DNA of 40,761 bases, taken from positions 1 through 40,761 of the forward strand of contig NZ_BCVG01000026.1 of assembly GCF_001591625.1 (NCBI RefSeq), in the 5' to 3' direction. The stretch's first letter is position 1; each line of letters opens with the position of its first letter. The notes under the pieces were generated by a model. That model was given only the letters and a program-made list of their open reading frames with translations, did no database searches and was not told the DNA's origin. A program made the position numbers and the translations under genes. This stretch comes from Metabacillus fastidiosus NBRC 101226. GTDB taxonomy: Bacteria > Bacillota > Bacilli > Bacillales > Bacillaceae. Below are positions 1 to 7,264 of this stretch, piece by piece.

Positions 1-36
1 GAGAGTCTTACTGCTCGTTAAGGCTGGGATAAAAAT
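1..36 (+). repeat. 3' end of dispersed structured repeat (copy a)
   Basis: The first bases of the window match the 3' end of the complete element at 10695-10845, including the shared core CTGCTCGTTAAGGCTGGGAT. The 5' part lies outside the window. The repeat ends about 110 nt before ypbF. The match is seen directly; what the repeat is remains unknown. Confidence 0.75.
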
Positions 37-161
37 TCCCGTTGTTTAATGTATGCTTTTGCATACATTTTTTCTTTCCTGATAAATATTCATATGCTCA
101 CAGCTTGGCTCATAAAATGAACAGAGGAGTAAAGCTGTGAGAGGGTGTGAGGAAAATAGAT

Positions 162-617
162 ATGCAAATTGCATCTTTAAATAGAAACTATGTGGACGAA
201 CCGACGAAGCAAGTACTGCAAAACTTAGTGAATAAAAAAAGAAAGATGGAAAAATACAGGCAGAAGCGGTTTTCTGCACAAATGTTTACGTTTATTACAT
301 CAATCATTTTCATACTTTATATATATTTTTCTATTATTAAATACAGCTTGGGCAATATCGGTTTTATTATTAGCTCCATACTCAATGATTCCCTTCATAT
401 TGTTGTAGTATTATGTATTGCCGCAGGATATGCAACAGCATTATATTTTAAAAAGAAAGAAGATAAAACAGAAAATGAATTCCATTCTTTAAGATGTGAA
501 GTTGTTCGTAAAAGCACGGACTATTGGCCGCAGCCAGAGCTGTGGGAGCGGCGCCATGAAGTGCTGCAAATGATGAAGAGGGAATTTGATATAAATTTAT
601 TTCAGGAAAGTAAGTAA
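162..617 (+). CDS. ypbF: YpbF family membrane protein (DUF2663)
   Basis: Function unknown. The protein is about 151 residues and has a charged N-terminal part followed by two hydrophobic stretches (around residues 45-65 and 80-100), then a hydrophilic C-terminal tail with a WPQPELWERRHE-like segment. This fits the two-helix YpbF/DUF2663 family (about 147 aa in B. subtilis). An in-frame GTG at 147 is possible, but the purine-rich GTGAGG at 147-152 sits 9 nt before ATG 162, so 162 is preferred. The next genes, a phosphoesterase and a MecA paralogue, are the same neighbours as ypbG and ypbH in B. subtilis, which supports the assignment. A remnant of the dispersed repeat lies upstream and the foldback element lies downstream. 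Confidence 0.8.
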   Translation: MQIASLNRNYVDEPTKQVLQNLVNKKRKMEKYRQKRFSAQMFTFITSIIFILYIYFSIIKYSLGNIGFIISSILNDSLHIVVVLCIAAGYATALYFKKKEDKTENEFHSLRCEVVRKSTDYWPQPELWERRHEVLQMMKREFDINLFQESK

Positions 618-811
618 AATCTAACTTCCTATTAATAAGTCCCCAATTTTATTAGAGATGTTAGTTTTACTGGCTGTTATTTTGGAAAGATATAATACTA
701 TTGATAGAAATTCGTTTATACTTAAATATATAAATTGAAGACTGTTTTTTACATGAGTTATCCAAATAAATTCTTTATTTCTAAACCTGAATTTTTTTGC
801 AAAACTTAGTT

Positions 812-953
812 GATTTTTGGTTCATCCATTTGCAAGCAAAGCTTGCAAATGCTTTTCAGCTTTAGCTGAAAAGTGCCCAAATTGATAAAACGAGAAAGAA
901 AAGCTCGCTTTTCTTTCTCGTCTTATCAATTTGGGCGAGATGAGCTAAAAATC
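812..953 (+). mobile_element. Foldback MITE-like element, long form, with three internal hairpins
   Basis: Terminal inverted repeats of 15 bp are at 812-826 (GATTTTTGGTTCATC) and 939-953 (GATGAGCTAAAAATC). Between them lie three hairpins in tandem. The first is a 10-bp stem at 828-837/841-850. The second is a 10-bp stem at 852-861/864-873. The third is a 29-nt stem at 875-903/908-936 with a single mismatch and a CTCG loop. The whole would form a four-way cruciform. A second copy with the same termini and flanks is at 17785-17851. No transposase is encoded, so a non-autonomous element is inferred. The rest of the 618-1034 gap is AT-rich; near 617-670 there is only a weak, imperfect inverted repeat. 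Confidence 0.7.
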
Positions 954-1034
954 GTACGCTATACTACATTTTGTCAGATATATGTTAAGATATTAATTTG
1001 TATCCGTATAGTAAGGCTGCAAGAGGAAAGGATT

Positions 1035-1826
1035 ATGGATGGTGCTATGGTAATTGTTTTATGGATTTTCATTAGTTTATTTATAATAGGTGTACTCATA
1101 TGCTTATATATGTTCAAAAAAGCGATGGAAAATAACCTTGTAAATCATCGTTTGACATTTTCGAATTTTCCTGAAAGTTTCGGAGAAGTGAATATATTTT
1201 TTATTTCTGATATTCATAGGCGCAAAGTTAGTAAAAGATTATTAAATCAAATAAATAAGCAAGTTGATTTTGTCATTATTGGCGGCGACTTAACAGAGAA
1301 AAGGGTGCCATTTAGCCGAGTGGAGCAAAATATTAAAGAACTCGTTAAAATAGGACCGGCTTATTTTGTCTGGGGAAACAATGATTATGAAGTAGACTAT
1401 CATTCATTAGATGCACTCCTGCTTGAACACGGTGTAAGTATTCTTGATAATACAGCGAGGAGCTTTGAGTCTCCAAGCGGGGAAAAGCTTATATTATTAG
1501 GGGTGGATGACCCGACACTTGGACGCGACAGGCTGGAGCTCGCCTTGTTTGACAGTGAGGAAGATGGTTTTAAAATATTAGTAAGCCATAATCCTGTCAT
1601 TCATAAAAAAGTAAAAGATACTGATAATATATCATTTATATTAAGCGGTCACACACATGGAGGACAAATTAGGTTTTTAAATTTCGGATTGTATGAAAAG
1701 GGCGCACTTCATCAATTTGATCAATATTCCCTTTTAGTAAGCAATGGCTACGGAACATCAGGTGTTCCGTTAAGATTAGGTGCTCCTGCCGAGACACATC
1801 TTATTACGATAAGTAAAGAACAATAG
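1035..1826 (+). CDS. ypbG: Membrane-anchored calcineurin-like metallophosphoesterase
   Basis: Predicted dinuclear-metal phosphoesterase of 263 residues; the substrate is unknown. A hydrophobic N-terminal anchor spans about residues 5-26. The metal-binding motifs follow in the expected order: SDIH (D59, H61), GGDLTE (D85), GNND (114-117), SHNP, and GHTHGG near residue 210. The start was chosen as ATG 1035 because GAGGAAAGG lies just before it. The reading frame stays open back to 873, but that extension runs through the foldback element and would add 54 residues of repeat-derived protein. The position between ypbF and the MecA paralogue matches B. subtilis ypbG. A terminator follows at 1845. 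Confidence 0.85.
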   Translation: MDGAMVIVLWIFISLFIIGVLICLYMFKKAMENNLVNHRLTFSNFPESFGEVNIFFISDIHRRKVSKRLLNQINKQVDFVIIGGDLTEKRVPFSRVEQNIKELVKIGPAYFVWGNNDYEVDYHSLDALLLEHGVSILDNTARSFESPSGEKLILLGVDDPTLGRDRLELALFDSEEDGFKILVSHNPVIHKKVKDTDNISFILSGHTHGGQIRFLNFGLYEKGALHQFDQYSLLVSNGYGTSGVPLRLGAPAETHLITISKEQ

Positions 1827-1844
1827 AACGAAATGAAAAGATGG

Positions 1845-1893
1845 AAGCTTCTAATAAAGGTTGGACAACTTTTATTAGAAGTTTCTTTTTTTC
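1845..1893 (+). terminator. Rho-independent terminator after ypbG
   Basis: A 16-bp stem at 1845-1860/1869-1884 contains two G-U pairs and an 8-nt loop. It is followed by a T-rich tract (TTTCTTTTTTTC). It closes the phosphoesterase transcript. The remaining 250 bases to mecB hold no gene that I can support. Confidence 0.85.
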
Positions 1894-2142
1894 ATGGAGA
1901 AGAGCCAGAACTTTCTAATACGGCTGAATGATTATGCAAAGCAAAAACATTCCTTTTCACCCGCAATGAAGAGTAAAAAAACACTGTTTTGTTTGAAAGA
2001 GGACCAGATTCCAACTTTTAACCATTTAAGCTTGTCTTATTTTCGTTCTCGGTGTACACTGTTTACAAATTATTAGAACCATCTCGCTTTAAATTCATAT
2101 GATGAATGTAAAATGAGCGTTCTAACGGCAGGAGGGTAAGGG

Positions 2143-2751
2143 ATGCGGCTCGAGCGACTGAACTATAATAAGATAAAAGTTTTCCTAACAGTAGATGATT
2201 TAAGTGACAGAGGTTTAACGAAAGAAGATTTATGGAAAGACTCACTTAAAGTTCATCAATTGTTTCGTGATATGATGGAGGAAGCGAGTGAGGAATTAGG
2301 TTTTGAGGCGCATGGGCCGATTGCTGTTGAAGTCTACTCTCTTCAAGCACAAGGAATGGTTGTCATCGTCACGAAAAATCAAGAAACTGATGATGAAGAA
2401 GAAGATGATTATTCAGATGATTATATAGAAATGCAAGTAAAACTCGATGAGAGTGACGATATTATTTATGAATTTAAAACATTTGAAGATCTCATTCAGC
2501 TATCAAAATGTTTATTCCATCTAAATATTCATGATGGTATGATTTATAGTTATGAAAACCAATATTATTTACTGATAGGTGAAAATCAGCCAATGTATGT
2601 AGAAGATTTAATCTCTATACTTGCTGAATATGGCCATCCTTCTACGATAACAATTCATAGGCTGGAAGAGTATGGGAAGTGCTTAATGGAAGAGCATGCT
2701 ATTCAACAGCTTTATCATTTTTTTGGAAAAAAAGACGGAACTGTCTTATAA
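2143..2751 (+). CDS. mecB: MecA-family adaptor protein (MecB/YpbH)
   Basis: Adaptor that delivers substrates to the ClpC AAA+ unfoldase (family knowledge). The protein is 202 residues. The N-terminal domain (about 1-85) starts MRLERLNYNKIKVFLT, typical of MecA/YpbH. An acidic linker follows (about residues 88-105, DDEEEDDYSDDY). The C-terminal half is the ClpC-binding domain with the FEDLIQLSKCL segment. AGGAGGG at 2130-2136 fixes ATG 2143. It is called mecB/ypbH rather than mecA because of its place between ypbG and gudB; true mecA lies next to spxA in Bacillus. Its role in competence is weaker than that of MecA in B. subtilis, where YpbH also affects sporulation. Confidence 0.85.
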   Translation: MRLERLNYNKIKVFLTVDDLSDRGLTKEDLWKDSLKVHQLFRDMMEEASEELGFEAHGPIAVEVYSLQAQGMVVIVTKNQETDDEEEDDYSDDYIEMQVKLDESDDIIYEFKTFEDLIQLSKCLFHLNIHDGMIYSYENQYYLLIGENQPMYVEDLISILAEYGHPSTITIHRLEEYGKCLMEEHAIQQLYHFFGKKDGTVL

Positions 2752-2772
2752 TAATCACTTGATTAAACAAAC

Positions 2773-2814
2773 AGGATTGTTACTTTCACGTAGCAGTCCT
2801 CTTTTTCTTTTTTC
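2773..2814 (+). terminator. Terminator after mecB
   Basis: An 11-bp stem (AGGATTGTTAC at 2773-2783 with GTAGCAGTCCT at 2790-2800, two G-U pairs) is followed by CTTTTTCTTTTTTC. It separates mecB from the gudB promoter. Confidence 0.85.
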
Positions 2815-2870
2815 TGGTATTATTACTCTTTTTGATGGACGGTTTTTAATAATAAAAGGTCTATTCTACT

Positions 2871-2898
2871 TTGCATAAGTTAATGGAAGGTGTATACT
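2871..2898 (+). promoter_or_regulatory. Candidate sigma-A promoter of gudB
   Basis: TTGCAT at 2871-2876 and TATACT at 2893-2898 are separated by 16 bp. They lie 58 bp before the gudB start and after the mecB terminator. The consensus match is good but no start site is known. Confidence 0.5.
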
Positions 2899-2956
2899 AA
2901 AATTCAAAGGTGGACATTTCCAACTTCAACTGAAAAGATTTAGGAGGTTAGCTTAA

Positions 2957-4228
2957 ATGGTAGCCGATAATAACACCGACAAGAACCATGAAAATCTTGA
3001 TGTATTAAAATCAACCCAAACGGTGATACATAAGGCGCTTGAAAAACTAGGGTATCCTGAAGAAGTTTTTGAACTATTAAAAGAACCGATTAGAATGCTG
3101 ACAGTGAAAATTCCAGTGAGAATGGACGATGGCTCAGTTAAAGTATTTACAGGATACCGTGCACAGCATAATGATGCTGTTGGCCCGACAAAAGGCGGTA
3201 TTCGCTTTCACCCTAATGTTACTGAAAAAGAAGTAAAAGCACTTTCGATATGGATGAGTTTAAAATGTGGAATCGTTGATTTACCTTATGGCGGAGGTAA
3301 AGGCGGAATAATCTGTGACCCAAGGGACATGTCGTTCCGTGAATTAGAGCGTCTGAGCCGGGGATATGTCCGTGCAATCAGCCAGATTGTAGGACCAACA
3401 AAAGATATTCCGGCACCAGATGTTTTTACGAATTCGCAAATAATGGCTTGGATGATGGATGAATACAGCCGTATGGATGAATTCAACTCACCAGGATTTA
3501 TAACTGGTAAGCCGCTCGTTCTCGGTGGTTCTCATGGACGTGAATCTGCAACAGCTAAAGGTGTTACGATTTGTATTCGTGAAGCTGCAAAGAAAAAAGG
3601 CATTGAACTTCAAGGAGCGAGAGTCGTCGTGCAAGGCTTTGGAAACGCCGGCAGCTATTTATCCAAATTCATGCATGATGCAGGTGCTAAAATTGTCGGT
3701 ATTTCAGATGCATACGGTGGCTTATACGATCCAAACGGTTTAGATATTGATTACTTACTTGATCGTCGTGACAGCTTTGGAACTGTAACTAAGCTGTTTA
3801 ATGATACGATTACAAATAAAGAATTACTGGAGCTGGACTGTGATATTTTAGTTCCTGCAGCAATTGAAAATCAAATTACAGAAGATAATGCAGAGAATAT
3901 TCGTGCGAAGATTGTAGTGGAGGCAGCTAATGGGCCGACTACTTTAGAAGCGACGCGTATTTTAACTGACCGCGGTATTTTATTAGTACCGGATGTACTG
4001 GCAAGTGCCGGCGGTGTGACAGTTTCCTACTTCGAATGGGTTCAGAACAATCAGGGATATTACTGGTCTGAAGAAGAAGTGGATGAAAAGCTCGAAACTG
4101 TAATGGTTAAATCATTTAATAATATTTATGAAACAAGTCAAAATCGTCGTGTTGATATGCGTCTTGCTGCATACATGGTAGGGGTTCGCAAAATGGCAGA
4201 GGCATCGCGATTCAGAGGCTGGATTTAA
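2957..4228 (+). CDS. gudB: NAD-dependent glutamate dehydrogenase, active form
   Basis: Oxidatively deaminates glutamate to 2-oxoglutarate and ammonium in the cytoplasm, serving catabolism. The protein is 423 residues. It has the substrate-binding [11 protein letters not shown] (77-87) and the catalytic lysine in PYGGGKGG (K115). The Rossmann NAD fold carries GFGNAG at 227-232. AGGAGG at 2942-2947 supports ATG 2957. In B. subtilis 168 gudB is cryptic because of a 9-bp duplication that repeats a VKA segment near the active site. Here the same place reads [10 protein letters not shown], with a single copy, so the enzyme should be active. It stands alone between its own promoter and terminator. 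The neighbours mecB and ypdA match the gudB locus rather than rocG. Confidence 0.93.
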   Translation: MVADNNTDKNHENLDVLKSTQTVIHKALEKLGYPEEVFELLKEPIRMLTVKIPVRMDDGSVKVFTGYRAQHNDAVGPTKGGIRFHPNVTEKEVKALSIWMSLKCGIVDLPYGGGKGGIICDPRDMSFRELERLSRGYVRAISQIVGPTKDIPAPDVFTNSQIMAWMMDEYSRMDEFNSPGFITGKPLVLGGSHGRESATAKGVTICIREAAKKKGIELQGARVVVQGFGNAGSYLSKFMHDAGAKIVGISDAYGGLYDPNGLDIDYLLDRRDSFGTVTKLFNDTITNKELLELDCDILVPAAIENQITEDNAENIRAKIVVEAANGPTTLEATRILTDRGILLVPDVLASAGGVTVSYFEWVQNNQGYYWSEEEVDEKLETVMVKSFNNIYETSQNRRVDMRLAAYMVGVRKMAEASRFRGWI

Positions 4229-4254
4229 TATAATATATTTGCAACATAAATGAA

Positions 4255-4287
4255 AATCTCCTATCATTACCGATAGGGGATTTTTTA
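4255..4287 (+). terminator. Terminator after gudB, overlapping an alternative hairpin
   Basis: An 11-bp stem (AATCTCCTATC 4255-4265, GATAGGGGATT 4272-4282) runs into a T tract. A second perfect 10-bp inverted repeat (ATCATTACCG 4263-4272, CGGTAATGAT 4288-4297) uses part of the loop and both inner edges. The two structures exclude each other. Confidence 0.85.
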
Positions 4288-4362
4288 CGGTAATGATGTA
4301 TAAATGAACGATTTTGTGTAACTAATATGATACGATATGGAGTTTTATAGGAGATGAAGAAC

Positions 4363-5337
4363 GTGATAAATGAAGAAATTATTATTGTCGGCGGTGGACC
4401 ATGTGGTTTATCAGCCGGTATTGAATTAGAGAGTATTGGGAAAAGTCCATTAATTATTGAAAAAGGAAATATTGTTAATGCTATTTACAATTATCCGACA
4501 CATCAAACTTTTTTCAGTTCAAGTGAGAAATTAGAAATTGGGGAAGTTCCTTTTATTATTGAAAATAGAAAACCGGTGAGAAATCAGGCGCTCGCATATT
4601 ACCGAGAAGTTGCAAAAAGGAAAGATCTTCGTGTTAATCCTTTTGAAAAAGTAGAAAGCGTTGTAAAAGACGGTGAAAACTTTATTGTTAAAACATCAAA
4701 AGAAACGTATCAGGCTAAATATGTAGTCATTGCAACAGGTTATTATGATCATCCAAACTATATGGAAGTTCCGGGAGAGAATTTGCCGAAAGTGTACCAT
4801 TATTTTAAAGAGGGACATCCTTATTTTGATAAAGATGTTGTTGTTATTGGCGGGAAAAATTCAAGTGTTGATGCGGCATTAGAGCTTGTTAAATGTGGTG
4901 CAAGAGTAACTGTTTTATACCGTCGCAGTGAATATTCTTCCAGTATAAAGCCTTGGATTTTACCTGAATTTGAAGCTTTAGTAAGACATGACATTATTGA
5001 TATGAAATTTAATGCTTCCGTAAAAGAAATTACAGAAGCTTCCGTAGTGTATGTAGTGGACGGAGAAGAAAAAACAATTAAAAATGACTTTGTATTCGCT
5101 ATGACAGGCTATCATCCTGACCATCAGTTTCTAGAGAAAATGGGTGTCGATATTGAAAGTGATACAGGAAGACCCGTTTTTACAGAGGAAACAATGGAGA
5201 CAAATGTAAATGGTATTTTTATTGCAGGTGTTATTGCAGCGGGTAATAATGCAAATGAAATTTTTATTGAGAACGGCAGATTTCACGGGGGTCTTATTGC
5301 ACAAGCAATCATGCAAAGAGAGGCATTAACGAAATAA
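4363..5337 (+). CDS. ypdA: YpdA family bacillithiol-disulfide reductase (Bdr)
   Basis: FAD/NADPH-dependent reductase that returns oxidised bacillithiol (BSSB) to the thiol form, part of the cytosolic bacillithiol redox system (known for the family). The N-terminal FAD motif is GGGPCGL (10-16), with Cys14 at the position of the active-site cysteine described for staphylococcal YpdA. The second nucleotide motif GGKNSSVDAAL lies near residue 160. The FSSSEKLEIG and FIAGV segments are family hallmarks. GTG 4363 is chosen because AGGAG at 4349-4353 lies too close to the in-frame ATG 4354, and because GTG gives the 324-residue family length. The asparaginase gene follows after 35 nt without a terminator, suggesting co-transcription. 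Confidence 0.9.
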   Translation: MINEEIIIVGGGPCGLSAGIELESIGKSPLIIEKGNIVNAIYNYPTHQTFFSSSEKLEIGEVPFIIENRKPVRNQALAYYREVAKRKDLRVNPFEKVESVVKDGENFIVKTSKETYQAKYVVIATGYYDHPNYMEVPGENLPKVYHYFKEGHPYFDKDVVVIGGKNSSVDAALELVKCGARVTVLYRRSEYSSSIKPWILPEFEALVRHDIIDMKFNASVKEITEASVVYVVDGEEKTIKNDFVFAMTGYHPDHQFLEKMGVDIESDTGRPVFTEETMETNVNGIFIAGVIAAGNNANEIFIENGRFHGGLIAQAIMQREALTK

Positions 5338-5372
5338 GAAAAAAAGTATAAAGATAAAGGAAGGGGGAGCAG

Positions 5373-6335
5373 ATGATGAAAAAGGTGACATTAATTACTA
5401 CAGGCGGAACAATTGCAAGTAAGGATATTGGCGGCGGATTGTTATCATCAGGTGCTTTAAGCGGAGAACAATTAGCAGCTCTTTGCAAACTGCCTGATGA
5501 TATTGAGATAAAAATCGTTGATTTAATTCAAGTACCAAGTATGTTCATGGACTTTGAAAAAATGAGTGTATTAAGAGAAGCTGTTTTAAATGAACTAAAT
5601 GATGAATCTGTCTCAGGTATCGTTATTACCCATGGTACCGATTCTCTTGAAGAAACAGCTTATTTTTTAGATGTGACAATTGATAATAAGAAGCCGGTTA
5701 TTGTAACGGGATCACAGAGATCACCAGAAGACGAGGGAACAGATGTCTATTCAAATTTAAGAAATTCCATTTATGCGGCAGCTGCTGAAATATTAAAAGA
5801 TGCGGGAACTGTTGCAGTTTTTAATGAACGAATTTATTCGGCAAAATATGTAAAAAAAGTTCATGCATCTAACTTACAAGGATTTCATTCATTTGGGTAC
5901 GGATATCTTGGAATTATTGATAACGGCGTCGTAAATATATATCAGAAACCTGTTAATCATGAATGTTATCCCCTTGAACATCCACTGCCGCGTGTTGATA
6001 TTATTAAATGTTACACGGGAGCGGACGGCTTCCTTATTGAAGCGGCAGTTCAGGCATCTGCAAAAGGGATTGTTTTAGAAGGTGCAGGCCGCGGACAGGC
6101 GGCACCTAAAATGGTCGATGCCATTCAAGCTGCTTTAGATAAGGGAATCGCAGTTGTTATGACGACAAGCGCGGAAGAAGGACATGTTCATCCATCCTAC
6201 AGCTATGTTGGAAGCGGGCATGATCTTATGTCAAGAGGTGTTATTTTAGGCGGGGACTTTGATAGTAAAAAGGCGAGAATTAAATTGGCTGTTTTACTAT
6301 CAAATTTTGAAGAAGTGATACAGGATCTATTTTAA
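5373..6335 (+). CDS. ansA: Cytosolic L-asparaginase
   Basis: Hydrolyses L-asparagine to aspartate and ammonia. The protein is 320 residues. It has both asparaginase signatures: TTGGTIAS with the nucleophilic threonine (T13) and THGTDSLEETAYF with T89/D90. No signal peptide is seen, so it is cytosolic. ATG 5373 and ATG 5376 are adjacent; AGGGGGAG at 5362-5369 slightly favours the second, a one-residue difference. It sits directly behind ypdA. In B. subtilis the ansAB operon is elsewhere, so the symbol reflects enzyme class rather than proven orthology. Together with gudB upstream, the locus covers release of ammonium from two amino acids, though a functional link is only an inference. Confidence 0.85.
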   Translation: MMKKVTLITTGGTIASKDIGGGLLSSGALSGEQLAALCKLPDDIEIKIVDLIQVPSMFMDFEKMSVLREAVLNELNDESVSGIVITHGTDSLEETAYFLDVTIDNKKPVIVTGSQRSPEDEGTDVYSNLRNSIYAAAAEILKDAGTVAVFNERIYSAKYVKKVHASNLQGFHSFGYGYLGIIDNGVVNIYQKPVNHECYPLEHPLPRVDIIKCYTGADGFLIEAAVQASAKGIVLEGAGRGQAAPKMVDAIQAALDKGIAVVMTTSAEEGHVHPSYSYVGSGHDLMSRGVILGGDFDSKKARIKLAVLLSNFEEVIQDLF

Positions 6336-6422
6336 ACAATGAAAACTTTTGAAGCTTTTCACATTTCAAATTTCATAATATCGTGTTACGATTATAATGA
6401 ATAACGTAAAATTTCCGTTAGC

Positions 6423-6455
6423 TGGAGTTTTACTGCCCGTTAAGTGCGGAATAAA
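6423..6455 (+). repeat. 3' remnant of dispersed structured repeat (copy b)
   Basis: About 30 nt around TTTTACTGCCCGTTAAG match the 3' end of the element at 10695-10845, slightly diverged (GTGCGGAATAAA for GCTGGGATAAA). No 5' hairpin precedes it. It ends about 28 nt before the prsW start codon. Confidence 0.6.
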
Positions 6456-6482
6456 TGAATTTATGTGAAAAGAGGCCTGTTG

Positions 6483-7127
6483 ATGGTTGCAATCATTTCT
6501 GCAGGCATTGCCCCAGGTCTTGCGTTACTAAGTTATTTTTATTTAAAAGATCAATATGAAACAGAACCGTTTTACATGGTGTTTCGGTCATTTATATTAG
6601 GGGCTCTGCTTGTTTTTCCTATTATGTTTATTCAATATGTTTTGGAAGTAGAAGCCGTTTTTACATCAAGCATCCTCACAGCATTTATTGCATATGGATT
6701 TTTAGAAGAGTTTTTTAAATGGTTTATTCTCTTCTTTACTATTTATCAGCATGTTCATTTTGATGAGCATTATGATGGCATTGTTTATGGTGTTTCCGTT
6801 TCTTTAGGATTTGCTTCCGTGGAAAATATTTTATATTTATTTGCTAATGGACTGGAATTTGCAATTGGCAGAGCTATCCTTCCAGTTTCAAGCCATGCCT
6901 TATTCGGTGTTATAATGGGGTATTATTTAGGAAAAGGGAAATTTACGTTAAAGTCGAATCAGCTCAAATGGATTATGATTTCTGTATTCCTTCCTATTTT
7001 CCTGCATGGTTTATACGATACATTATTGATAAACTTTAAGAGCGGACGTTATATTATTCTGCCTTTTATGATTTTTTTATGGTGGTTTGCATTACGCAAA
7101 GCAAAGATTGCTAGAATGAAAAAATAA
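6483..7127 (+). CDS. prsW: PrsW intramembrane metalloprotease (site-1 protease)
   Basis: Polytopic membrane protease that makes the first cut in anti-sigma factor RsiW, releasing sigma-W under envelope stress (known in B. subtilis). The protein has about seven hydrophobic segments. Its active-site signatures are EEFFKW (EExxK type, near residue 76), SSHALFG and HGLYD. ATG 6483, preceded by AGAGG at 6471-6475, gives [12 protein letters not shown], which matches the B. subtilis N terminus ([12 protein letters not shown]). The in-frame GTG 6465 lacks a ribosome-binding site. A possible -10 TATAAT occurs near 6395, upstream of the repeat remnant. A strong terminator follows. Confidence 0.92.
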   Translation: MVAIISAGIAPGLALLSYFYLKDQYETEPFYMVFRSFILGALLVFPIMFIQYVLEVEAVFTSSILTAFIAYGFLEEFFKWFILFFTIYQHVHFDEHYDGIVYGVSVSLGFASVENILYLFANGLEFAIGRAILPVSSHALFGVIMGYYLGKGKFTLKSNQLKWIMISVFLPIFLHGLYDTLLINFKSGRYIILPFMIFLWWFALRKAKIARMKK

Positions 7128-7138
7128 TCAGAGAGTAA

Positions 7139-7168
7139 GGGACTGCTTAAATGCAGTCTCTTTTTTTT
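7139..7168 (+). terminator. Terminator after prsW
   Basis: Stem GGGACTGC (7139-7146)/GCAGTCTC (7153-7160) has a TTAAAT loop and eight Ts. It separates prsW from the spore gene sleB. Confidence 0.92.
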
Positions 7169-7191
7169 ATGCACAGCAATTCTCTTTCTAA

Positions 7192-7221
7192 TGAATAAAA
7201 TACCACGCTCTACAAAAAATA
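7192..7221 (+). promoter_or_regulatory. Possible sigma-G promoter of sleB-ypeB
   Basis: TGAATA at 7192-7197 matches the sigma-G -35 consensus. The -10 at 17 bp (AAAAATA, 7215-7221) matches CATACTA only partly. sleB-ypeB is a forespore operon in B. subtilis, so a site is expected here. The call is tentative. Confidence 0.3.
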
Positions 7222-7264
7222 CAGGTAGGCAAAGAAATTTTTAACTGGAGGAGGCTTGAGCAGC

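Noticed and set aside
1894-2076. 60-codon open frame between ypbG and mecB
   Set aside because: It starts directly after a terminator, has no ribosome-binding site and no recognisable features.
2696-2878. Open frame overlapping the mecB end and its terminator
   Set aside because: It runs through a terminator stem and T tract, giving a hydrophobic nonsense product (LLLSRSSPLFLFSG) with no ribosome-binding site.
6375-6400. Promoter of prsW with TATAAT near 6395
   Set aside because: The -10 is good but the best -35 (TTTCAT) matches only three of six bases, so it is mentioned only in the gene entry.
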